Position numbers and translations under genes: made by a program. The notes under the pieces were generated by a model that was not told the DNA's origin, made no database searches, and saw only the letters and a program-made list of their open reading frames with translations. A stretch of DNA of 64,000 nucleotides, taken from assembly GCA_015061605.1 (NCBI GenBank), contig SUWH01000003.1, forward strand, positions 57,748-121,747, written 5' to 3'. This DNA comes from Lentisphaerota bacterium. Its GTDB lineage: Bacteria; Verrucomicrobiota; Lentisphaeria; Victivallales; Victivallaceae. Below are positions 39,965-48,088 of the stretch, piece by piece (position 1 is the first letter of the stretch; every line of letters begins with the position of its first letter).

Positions 39965-42874
39965 ATGAAAAGATTTGTTTTTGTTGTTGCAATAATTGCC
40001 GCATTTCCTCTTTTGGCCGCGCCGAAACCGGATGCGGAAGCAAAAAAACTGCTTTCAAAATTTGCCGAAAAAGGGAAGATGTTCCGTCCGGCAAGCGGTA
40101 AAACCTTCATCTTTGCCAGAGGACAGCTCAAGTACGGGCTGGAACGCACTGACTATCTTCACCGCTGGGTCGACCGTCCGCTTTATCAGGACAGTACATT
40201 GCAAAAGTTTGAAACCGGAACTTTCATCAACGATGAAGCGTGGAAAACCATGCATCATGTGGTGACTGATCTGTATAAAATCGACGGTTTTGCTTTCTTC
40301 CCCATGACCAAGGGCAGGGAGGATCTCTACCGGGTGGCGGCGCGGCCGGACTTTTCGCTGTTTGTCCTGCCGGAAATGGTTTCTTCCCGTTACAAAGTCA
40401 AAGTGAATTGGGAAAATATTTTTGCTCTGGTCAGCAATGCGCTGAAAAGCAATCAAAGTTACCGGGTCAACGGTAAAGTCGTTTTTACCACCTATCCCGG
40501 CGACAGCGATCCTGCGTATTGGCAGGAATTCAAAAAGCGTATTACGGCAAAGTTCGGAGATAAATTTCTTGTCGTCCCCATGCACCGGCTGCCGACAAAG
40601 CTCATTACCGGTAACGGAAAACTTACTGCAAGAGATGTCAACACTCTTGCCAACTCCATCCGCAAATGGCTGCGCTGTGTTGATGGCTACTATTACAACT
40701 ATCCGCCGCTGGATGAATTCCGCCGCTACGATGCTGCGTTTGACCGTGATGTGATGCTTCCGCTGATAACCGGCATCCTCGCTGAAGATGAGTTCAAAGG
40801 TAAACTCCTTGCCTGGGGAACCAAAGTCGGACACGAAAACTTCTACGGCAAGGGCACATTTACCTACAACTGCGGCGGAACTTCCATGCTGCGCGGCAGT
40901 GTCGGCAGTGCCGTTGCCGCCAAAGCCGACATCATCAATCTCGTTGAATGGGATGAACAGAATGAAAATACCAGTTTCCGCCCGACACTGTACAACTCGT
41001 TTTCCACCCAGCGGATAATCCGCGCGCTTTCCGGTATTGCCAGAGGGAAACTCTTTTCCCGGCAACCGGGCGATGATGGTTCGGTGCCGAACCTTATTCT
41101 CTCTTACCGCAAGAGCGCGGTGGCTGGCGAAACCATCGAATTTGAGATCGTCAATGTTCCGGAAGCGGAAAGTTCAGATAAAATTCTGGATGTCCAACTT
41201 GTGATCAAAAACGGTTCCGGAAAAGTTGTAAAGAGTTTCTCCGGCAAACTTCCGGAAAACAAACTTGCCGAGTTGCGTTTCAATGTCAAAGTCGCCGATG
41301 TGCTTGCGGAACATCTGCTCATTCCGGAACTGACCGTGAACGGAAAAAGTTTTGCCTCCGGGTTCACTCCGGTCGAATTGCGTGCCAATTGGAACGCTGA
41401 CAACAAATGGGTGAAACAACCGCTGCGTGATCTCGCAAAGTGCCGCGCCGAATTGAAAATCACCGGCGTTACTCCCGACGGTATGATCAAATTGCAGGGC
41501 AAAGTTTCAAGTGATGTGCCCTTGCACAGCGTGGATGTCGTTGATAGCGGCGACCATATCTATCAGCACGATCCAGCTAATGCCGCTTTGGAAAGTGAAG
41601 ATAAGGTAGTTTTTTCGCTGATCCTCGGCGGGTATGGCTACAAGAATTTGAAATTAAAAGGCGATATCAAAGTACTCAACGCTCCAGGCGCCAAGTGCTT
41701 TACCCGCAAGCATGGAAAGATATCCGGATGTGTCACGACAGATAACGGTTGGCATTTTACCGGCAAACGTTCGATTCCCGGATTTTTCAACACCATATTG
41801 ATGCAGCTGACCATTCCCCGCAAAGATTTGAATAAAGCGGAACTGGATGTGAACCTGACCGGAGATACCGGTAAAGTCACTACAAAAATCTATCAGGGCA
41901 GGATCGCACTTGCCGATATTGTCAAAAAGCGGGTCTTTTCCGCCAATGGTACCGTGGGAAGTCACTTCGTTATCCAGCATACCGATATTCAGCACACATT
42001 GCCGCCGCCGTTGAAAAGCAAAACGGCAGAGTTTTCGCTTCTGGTAAATCCGGCACTGCCGCAGTCGGTCTACTTTATTGAAGTTGTCGATCAGAACCGG
42101 AAAACTTTCCGCAGTCTTCCGGTGACGATCTACAAGTCGTCCGGTAAAACGGTCACCTTTTCCAGCTTTGATTTCTTTGATAAACGACCGGTCACTGTAA
42201 AATGTGATGAAGCGATGCTGACCACCCAGAAACTGGAAATTTCTCCGGTTTACGGTACGGCGGTGAAAAGCTCCGGCGGCAACCGGCTTTCCGGTATGAT
42301 CGGCGGAAATTCATCCATTATCAACAACTATTACCTTGCGGAATCCTACGGACACGGAAATCTTGCCATCAAATACATGACCGACAAAGTTCCTGACAAT
42401 GTAAAAAATTATCCGGATGTGGTCGAAAACAATGGCGTTTATGCATGGAAATTCAATGGTAAAGGCAACGTTTCGCTTCCGCAGGCAACGATTTATCCTT
42501 ACTGCGGATTTGAACTGCGTGTGAGCTTTACCGCCGATGATGTGCAGAAACGGCAGACTCTTATTACCAACTCCGATCAGGCGTTCTCGCTCTTTATCAA
42601 CAAGGGCAGGGTATATGCCGCCTTTTACAGCATGGGACGCAAAGGACGTCCTACTGCGACCTTCGCCGGACCGAAGATCAAAGCAAATCAGCTTACTGAC
42701 TGCATCGTCCGTTTTGATCAGAAAAACGTTGTGATCGAATGTAACGGCGTAAAAAGCAAAGCTTATCCGTGGTCAGGATATATGCTTTATCCGGCAGAAA
42801 CCAGCATCGGACATGCCCTCAACCGCTACGGCTTTACCGGAAGCATTTCCAAAGTTGAAATAAAGCCGCTGTAA
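39965..42874 (+). CDS. large secreted GH71/99-like protein with LamG-like C-terminus
   Basis: 969 aa with a signal peptide (MKRFVFVVAIIAAFPLLAA, residues 1-19). The N-terminal TIM-barrel-like region (about 45-370) shows IDGFAFFPM, FSLFVLPEM, VFTTYPGDSD, FLVVPMH, VDGYYYNYPP and INLVEWDEQNENTSF. This order recalls the GH71/GH99 group of alpha-glucan/alpha-mannan endo-enzymes and relatives. A middle beta-sandwich region (about 390-750) and a C-terminal concanavalin/LamG-like domain (about 825-969, FELRVSFTADD..SISKVEIKPL) probably bind carbohydrate. The ATG at 39965 is preferred because the signal peptide begins there. The barrel assignment is tentative. Confidence 0.5.
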   Translation: MKRFVFVVAIIAAFPLLAAPKPDAEAKKLLSKFAEKGKMFRPASGKTFIFARGQLKYGLERTDYLHRWVDRPLYQDSTLQKFETGTFINDEAWKTMHHVVTDLYKIDGFAFFPMTKGREDLYRVAARPDFSLFVLPEMVSSRYKVKVNWENIFALVSNALKSNQSYRVNGKVVFTTYPGDSDPAYWQEFKKRITAKFGDKFLVVPMHRLPTKLITGNGKLTARDVNTLANSIRKWLRCVDGYYYNYPPLDEFRRYDAAFDRDVMLPLITGILAEDEFKGKLLAWGTKVGHENFYGKGTFTYNCGGTSMLRGSVGSAVAAKADIINLVEWDEQNENTSFRPTLYNSFSTQRIIRALSGIARGKLFSRQPGDDGSVPNLILSYRKSAVAGETIEFEIVNVPEAESSDKILDVQLVIKNGSGKVVKSFSGKLPENKLAELRFNVKVADVLAEHLLIPELTVNGKSFASGFTPVELRANWNADNKWVKQPLRDLAKCRAELKITGVTPDGMIKLQGKVSSDVPLHSVDVVDSGDHIYQHDPANAALESEDKVVFSLILGGYGYKNLKLKGDIKVLNAPGAKCFTRKHGKISGCVTTDNGWHFTGKRSIPGFFNTILMQLTIPRKDLNKAELDVNLTGDTGKVTTKIYQGRIALADIVKKRVFSANGTVGSHFVIQHTDIQHTLPPPLKSKTAEFSLLVNPALPQSVYFIEVVDQNRKTFRSLPVTIYKSSGKTVTFSSFDFFDKRPVTVKCDEAMLTTQKLEISPVYGTAVKSSGGNRLSGMIGGNSSIINNYYLAESYGHGNLAIKYMTDKVPDNVKNYPDVVENNGVYAWKFNGKGNVSLPQATIYPYCGFELRVSFTADDVQKRQTLITNSDQAFSLFINKGRVYAAFYSMGRKGRPTATFAGPKIKANQLTDCIVRFDQKNVVIECNGVKSKAYPWSGYMLYPAETSIGHALNRYGFTGSISKVEIKPL

Positions 42875-42887
42875 AAAACGCAATAAA

Positions 42888-42915
42888 AAATCCGCATCAA
42901 AAACGATGCGGATTT
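42888..42915. terminator. terminator between convergent GH units
   Basis: An 11-bp perfect stem (42888-42898 with 42905-42915, AAATCCGCATC), loop AAAAAC. On the minus strand it is followed by a run of T, so it ends the seven-gene minus-strand operon; it may also stop the plus-strand unit. Confidence 0.85.
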
Positions 42916-42936
42916 ACTGTTGCTGTGAAACTAAAC

Positions 42937-44550
42937 TTACCCGGCAACGATCAATGCTCCGTCGTGCGGGGCGAGAATCAATTCTCCGGTGACAAAGCCC
43001 ATCGGATGCAGCAGTTCCATTGCTCCATTCTCAAAGCCGAGTTCAGCCAGATCGTAACGGCGGGTCTCAAGCGAATCGTTGAATATCGCCGCCGCTTTTT
43101 TACCGTCAAGTTTGCCGGTAAAGATTTGACACCAGGTGTCTTTGACCCATTTGCCGGGACGGACATCGCGCAACCGCAACGTGGCGGCACGTTCCAGCAG
43201 TGCCATACGTTCATTGGAGATCGTTCCCAGATGATCGCTGGTTATGCAGACTCCGGTAAGTATTCCAAGCAGCACCGACAACCGGGCTTCACCGAAAGTG
43301 TAAAAGGCGTTGTCAGCCCGCGCCATCAATGTGTCCGGATCCGCCCGGTAATAACGGTCATACATGAACCAGTTGGCAAGTGTACCGTGCAGGGCGTTGA
43401 CCATACAAACCGAACCGGGGGCGCTGTCGCAATTGACCAGTTCCGGTTCCGGGTTGCGCCAGTAGCGCGAAGTATCCGGCCCGATACGGCAGGAATCCAC
43501 AAAGCCCAGACACGCCATAAACGGCGGACAACAGCCCAGCAGAATATCATCGGGGACTGCTTCGCGGATCGTTTTCATGCCGATACGGAATGCTTCAAGC
43601 GGCGTGACTCCGGGATCGGAATAGGTTCCTTCGGGCATACAGAAGCCAAGTCCATCCATTTTGAAGTAGCGATACCCCCATGAGTGCAAAGTTTGGAACA
43701 CATAAGTAAGATGTTCACGCACCTCCGGAAGCGTTGCATCCAGACAGCACCACAAATGATCCGGTTCCGGAGACCAACCGGGCATGGCAAGAGCTTTGCC
43801 GTCGGCTCCTTTTACGAACCAATCCGGGTGCTGCTGAAAAACTTCGCTTGCCGTAGAGGCGAGGAATGGCATCAGCCAGATACCAGGGGTCATATCATTT
43901 TTCATAATGCGGGATGCGACCTCTTTCATCGAAGAGGTCCACCGGGTATTGCATTTGAGCCAATCCCCCTGAAACGGTTGATAACCGTCATCGATCTGAA
44001 CGACTTGCGGGGCAAACGGACTCTCTTTATGCGCCTTTGCCAGCGCGGCAAGATTTTCGTCGAAGTCCGCTTCGGAAACATTGGCATAGTAATAGTACCA
44101 TGAACAGTATCCGGTAAGATTCTTTCGGGAATCGACTGGTTTTACGCCCATCTTTTTGGCGGTGGTTTCGGCGTATTGGATCATTAAATCCCGCCAATCA
44201 TCACCTTTGAGGACGATGACCTCCTCCGGGGTCATATTTTCTCTGATGTGCGGCTGATGCACAACAATGGAGTGGAATCTGCCATGCTTGATGAGTTTGA
44301 AATAGGTCATGGAACGGAACGCAGTCACTGCGCCGGCCAGTACAAACTGTTTGCTCTCCTCATCGCCGACGACTATTACATCCTGACTTTCGTATTCCCC
44401 CTCGAAGCCGGAGGGGTAGAATACGCAGGAACCGGAAAGCAGCGGAACCATATTGTTGCCGGTCCGGTACATGAATGCCGCTGACGGCGGCAGATCAAGA
44501 AGTAATTCTGCGGTGTATCCGGTTTTAAGCGGTTTCCAAAGATTCTGCAT
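42937..44550 (-). CDS. GH36-family alpha-galactosidase
   Basis: 537-aa intracellular glycoside hydrolase (no signal peptide), predicted to release terminal alpha-galactose from imported oligosaccharides. GH36 landmarks: GYCSWYYYYANV (about 147-158), QIDDGYQPFQGDW (185-197), nucleophile Asp299 in YFKMDGLG, and probable acid/base Asp359 in SCRIGPDTSRYW. Its length equals short bacterial GH36 enzymes such as that of Thermotoga. GGAG lies 8 nt before the ATG. It is the last gene of the operon. Confidence 0.85.
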   Translation of the reverse strand: MQNLWKPLKTGYTAELLLDLPPSAAFMYRTGNNMVPLLSGSCVFYPSGFEGEYESQDVIVVGDEESKQFVLAGAVTAFRSMTYFKLIKHGRFHSIVVHQPHIRENMTPEEVIVLKGDDWRDLMIQYAETTAKKMGVKPVDSRKNLTGYCSWYYYYANVSEADFDENLAALAKAHKESPFAPQVVQIDDGYQPFQGDWLKCNTRWTSSMKEVASRIMKNDMTPGIWLMPFLASTASEVFQQHPDWFVKGADGKALAMPGWSPEPDHLWCCLDATLPEVREHLTYVFQTLHSWGYRYFKMDGLGFCMPEGTYSDPGVTPLEAFRIGMKTIREAVPDDILLGCCPPFMACLGFVDSCRIGPDTSRYWRNPEPELVNCDSAPGSVCMVNALHGTLANWFMYDRYYRADPDTLMARADNAFYTFGEARLSVLLGILTGVCITSDHLGTISNERMALLERAATLRLRDVRPGKWVKDTWCQIFTGKLDGKKAAAIFNDSLETRRYDLAELGFENGAMELLHPMGFVTGELILAPHDGALIVAG

Positions 44551-44564
44551 AAGATATACTCCGT

Positions 44565-47177
44565 TTACTTTTGAACTTTTTCCAGAGCCTTGATAAGATC
44601 GGCATAAAGAGCTTCTATATCATTGGAATCATTCAGTTTGAATTTTTTGTGCAGAGCTTTATAGGCTTTTGCATCCGACTTCTGAAGCATGGTCAAAAGG
44701 TCAAAGAATTCAATACCCCGGGAAATCGCTTCAAAACGCAGTGTGATGACCGGACCGGACGCATGCGGATAGATCAAATGTCCCAGACCGTTGCGGCCGC
44801 TGCTGGAAATTTCCCGCCACGGATTGTCGTTGCGGTGACCGGAGATCATATTCCAGTAGAGGAAGCCTTTCCAATCCAGTTGTTTGATTTTCAGCATGAA
44901 GTTCAGCACGTTGACTGCCGGTTCTTCCAGATTGAGTCCGCCGAGGTTGGAGGTGACAAAAATATCTCCGGCCTTGCGGCGCGCTTCCATCCAGGGTTCT
45001 TCCTGAAGTTTGCCGCGGCACCAGATATTGATGATGCCGTAGAGCTGGGAAACATCCGGTTCGTAGATGGTGCCGAGGATCTTGAAGTTCGGCGCGGCAG
45101 AACGGATACCTTTGACGATCTCCACGATTTCGCCGAAGCGGTGGGCGGGGGCTTCATCGATGGTGTAGTTGTAAGCCTTTTCGTAGAGACCGGCTTTTTT
45201 CAGCATTTCGGCGGCGATCTTCATCTTTTTGGGGTTGCGGGCGACATAGCTTGGCACCGGGAGTGAAGAGATGTTGAGGTCGCGCAGAGTGTAGAGATAT
45301 TTCTGGAGCTTGTCGTCAAGTTTATTCCACGGAATGCCAAGTTCTCGCGGGGTGAGACGATGCTCAAAATAGATATCCCGGCAGATTTTCTGGAATTCTC
45401 CGGCAGTTCCGGGATATTTTACCTCTTTGATAACCTTGGGTTGGAGATACCAGCAGCCTGCGAAGGTGGCAATAAAGGGATCTTTGGGCAGAGTCACCGG
45501 GGAAACGGTGAGTTTCAGCGGCAGATCCACCCGTCCGGTTTTTCCGGAAAGCCGGACGGTTCCGGTATAAACTCCGGCAGGCACATCTGCGGGAACTTTG
45601 GTGGAAATATACAGCGGCAGATTTTTCTTTGCCGGGACGGTGATGTATTTGCCCACCGGCATCAGCGGGTCGGGATAGCGGCCGACCGGGATTGTGAGGT
45701 CAAAGGCACTGGGCCAGGTACTTTTGATGTAACCGACCTGACGGATGGTAAGCGGGATGGCAGTTTTGCCTTTTTTGATAAAAAGCGAAGCCTTGCTGAC
45801 ATTGAAGTGGACCTTTTTATCGGTCGGGTTGGTCAATACGAATTGCCAGTAGGCAAAGCCGTTACGGACGGTCACTTTGGAAAGTTTTGGCTGTGCGGCA
45901 GTTTTGCCGAGGCGGTCCTCTTCAAAAATCTTGTCAAAGGCGCTTACTTCAAAGAGTTGACAGGCGCTTTTTGAGGGGAGTTTGATCGCGCTGCGGTCGG
46001 AGCCTTTGACTTGAAGATAAGGAAGCGGCGGTTCTTCCCATTTGGAGGGAGTTATCATATCGGGAGCCAGAGCCAGCTCGTTGTCGATGTCGAACGCCAG
46101 CTCATTGCCGTAACGTTCAAACATATTGAGCGGAAAATCTTTTTCAGTGAAGAGATCGAACAATCCGCCTTTGGCTGAAAGCTTGATCTTTACTTCGGAA
46201 ACACCTTGGGGAAGTGAACTTTTGGGGATGGTCAATTTTACCGCTTTTCCGGGAGTCCAGTTCGCGGTGCATTCTGCCAGAACTTTGCCGCAGGCGGCAA
46301 CCGCTTTGGCGGTGACATTATCCTGTTTGGTTGAGGGGACGATAAGCACTTCCAGAGCATCTTTTGTCCGCTTCAGAGCGCAGGATGCTTCCGGTATGAC
46401 GGAAACCGGGACTTCTTCAGTGGTCGTGACACCGATGGTGTAGCTTGAGCGCCAGGATTCGCCGGGTTTCAGCGGTGCGCCGCGATAGACCCATTCGAGG
46501 GTGTGGTAGCCGTTCCAGAAACAGTAGTACTGTTTGGAGACCTGATTGAATTCAGTGCAGAATACGACCGTACTTTTGGTCTGTGGATTGTAGCCGGCGA
46601 TCCAGTTTCTGGTGGCGGACTGGAAGCAGTCGGGACCTTTGGGAATGAATTTGATGCCGTCAACTTTCGGGAAAACCGTACCGCGCCGCAAAATCATATT
46701 GTGTACCCACGGAGTGACGACAAAGGGATTTTTACTGACGTTATGGATTTCCCATTCTGCGGTGTAAAAGGCATCATTGTCGCGCAGTTTGAAAATCTTG
46801 ACCAGCTTTTTGCCTTTGTATTTTTCATCGGTCGGAGTAGTTTCGATGCGCAAAATCTGGGTATCGCCTTCGCGTTTGAGGTCGCCGGAATACTTCATCC
46901 AGATCAGCGGTACAACATAGTTGTCCCCGGCGAACCGGTCTTCGGACAGGCCGCCGGAAAAATGACCGTGGCGGAAAACCTCCTGCACCACCTCTTCATT
47001 GCGGAGTTTGTCGATAACGCTGCGGACGGTGCCGCCGCGACCTTTGTCGACCAGAACTTTAATGAAATCATTTTCCAGGATCACCGGATCAAACCATTTC
47101 TGTTTGGGCGGTTCAACTTTATCTGCCACGCAAAGCAGCGAAGCAAACAGCAGCAGCAGTGTATAAAACTTCTTCAT
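44565..47177 (-). CDS. secreted DUF4091-containing protein
   Basis: 870 aa with a signal peptide (MKKFYTLLLLFASLLCVA, residues 1-18). The N-terminal half is beta-rich, resembling galactose-mutarotase-like and Ig-like domains (LENDFIKVLVDKGRGGTVRSV.., about 30-250; VPAGVYTGTVRLSGKTG near 580). The C-terminal DUF4091-type barrel region (about 600-860) shows YTIDEAPAHRF, NIWCRGKLQEE, WNMISGHRNDNPW, GRNGLGHLIYP and RFEAISRGIEFFDLL. DUF4091 proteins are putative glycoside hydrolases; the Asp-Glu in TIDEAP is a plausible catalytic site. TTGGAGG precedes the ATG. Confidence 0.75.
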   Translation of the reverse strand: MKKFYTLLLLFASLLCVADKVEPPKQKWFDPVILENDFIKVLVDKGRGGTVRSVIDKLRNEEVVQEVFRHGHFSGGLSEDRFAGDNYVVPLIWMKYSGDLKREGDTQILRIETTPTDEKYKGKKLVKIFKLRDNDAFYTAEWEIHNVSKNPFVVTPWVHNMILRRGTVFPKVDGIKFIPKGPDCFQSATRNWIAGYNPQTKSTVVFCTEFNQVSKQYYCFWNGYHTLEWVYRGAPLKPGESWRSSYTIGVTTTEEVPVSVIPEASCALKRTKDALEVLIVPSTKQDNVTAKAVAACGKVLAECTANWTPGKAVKLTIPKSSLPQGVSEVKIKLSAKGGLFDLFTEKDFPLNMFERYGNELAFDIDNELALAPDMITPSKWEEPPLPYLQVKGSDRSAIKLPSKSACQLFEVSAFDKIFEEDRLGKTAAQPKLSKVTVRNGFAYWQFVLTNPTDKKVHFNVSKASLFIKKGKTAIPLTIRQVGYIKSTWPSAFDLTIPVGRYPDPLMPVGKYITVPAKKNLPLYISTKVPADVPAGVYTGTVRLSGKTGRVDLPLKLTVSPVTLPKDPFIATFAGCWYLQPKVIKEVKYPGTAGEFQKICRDIYFEHRLTPRELGIPWNKLDDKLQKYLYTLRDLNISSLPVPSYVARNPKKMKIAAEMLKKAGLYEKAYNYTIDEAPAHRFGEIVEIVKGIRSAAPNFKILGTIYEPDVSQLYGIINIWCRGKLQEEPWMEARRKAGDIFVTSNLGGLNLEEPAVNVLNFMLKIKQLDWKGFLYWNMISGHRNDNPWREISSSGRNGLGHLIYPHASGPVITLRFEAISRGIEFFDLLTMLQKSDAKAYKALHKKFKLNDSNDIEALYADLIKALEKVQK

Positions 47178-47197
47178 TATCTATCCTCCAATAACAG

Positions 47198-48076
47198 TTA
47201 ATTATTTCCGGGAATGATGAAATTATCGATTTCAGCGGTCAACCGGCGGAAGTTTTCCATAAAGAAACACGCCTTTTCGTTCTGGCGCAAGCGGAATGCC
47301 GGATCGATTTCCCGGTCGGTCCGTTTGAGCTGGGCGGTGGTTTCAAAGATCAATACCACATCGTGATCTATTTTGTTTATGCAATCCAGTATCTCTCCCC
47401 AGTTGTAGACGCCCTGTCCGGGCATCCAGTGAGTTTCATCGACACCGTCATAATCGCTGATGTGAAATGTATTGATGCGCGGAGCAAGCGCGCGTATGAT
47501 ATCCGGAAGTTCCCGGTACCGGTCCATGATATGATTGACATCCATGCAGACCCCGACTCTGGCGGCATCGAAATTATTGACGATCTGCCGGATCTCTTCC
47601 ACGCAGTTGCCGACACAGGTGCGGGGGAGATATTCGATATTGATGGTGTAGTTGAACTCCTCCAGAGTCGGCATGAGTTCTTCCAGAGTTTTGCAGATTT
47701 TGTCCATACGTTCCGGGTGTTCTTCCATCGGCGGTTCACCGCTGGCATGAAGTGTCACATGGCGGCCGATGAAGTCGGCACTTTCCCGGAGCAGCCGGAT
47801 GTGGTTGTTGACGACCCGGCGGCGGATGGTTTCATTGGGGTATGAAGCGTCCCATTCGGTACCGTTATGAAAAGGCATGTGGACACTTACGACATTCATC
47901 GCACCCTCTTTGACCAACTGCCGTGCCATGTTGCTGTGGGCGAGAGCTTCCTCTTCCCATGCGGCGATCTTGAAGCAGAATTCATAGTTGCGGAATTTGC
48001 TGTTGCGGATAGCTTCGGCAACGGTTTCAGTTATATACGGTGAAACCGACGAAGTTGACAATGCATAACTTATCAT
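47198..48076 (-). CDS. sugar-phosphate isomerase/epimerase-like TIM-barrel protein
   Basis: 292-aa cytosolic member of the xylose-isomerase-like superfamily. Putative metal ligands are Glu in INIEYLPR, Asp/His in CMDVNHIMD, His in FHISDYDGVDETHWMPGQG and Glu in LIFETTA. It has the same fold class as the isomerase at 31513-32412 but low sequence similarity, so the two DUF4838 operons recruited different members. It probably converts the monosaccharide released by the operon's enzymes. GGATG precedes the ATG; neighbours are 12 and 20 nt away. Confidence 0.72.
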   Translation of the reverse strand: MISYALSTSSVSPYITETVAEAIRNSKFRNYEFCFKIAAWEEEALAHSNMARQLVKEGAMNVVSVHMPFHNGTEWDASYPNETIRRRVVNNHIRLLRESADFIGRHVTLHASGEPPMEEHPERMDKICKTLEELMPTLEEFNYTINIEYLPRTCVGNCVEEIRQIVNNFDAARVGVCMDVNHIMDRYRELPDIIRALAPRINTFHISDYDGVDETHWMPGQGVYNWGEILDCINKIDHDVVLIFETTAQLKRTDREIDPAFRLRQNEKACFFMENFRRLTAEIDNFIIPGNN

Positions 48077-48088
48077 TTTTTTACATCC

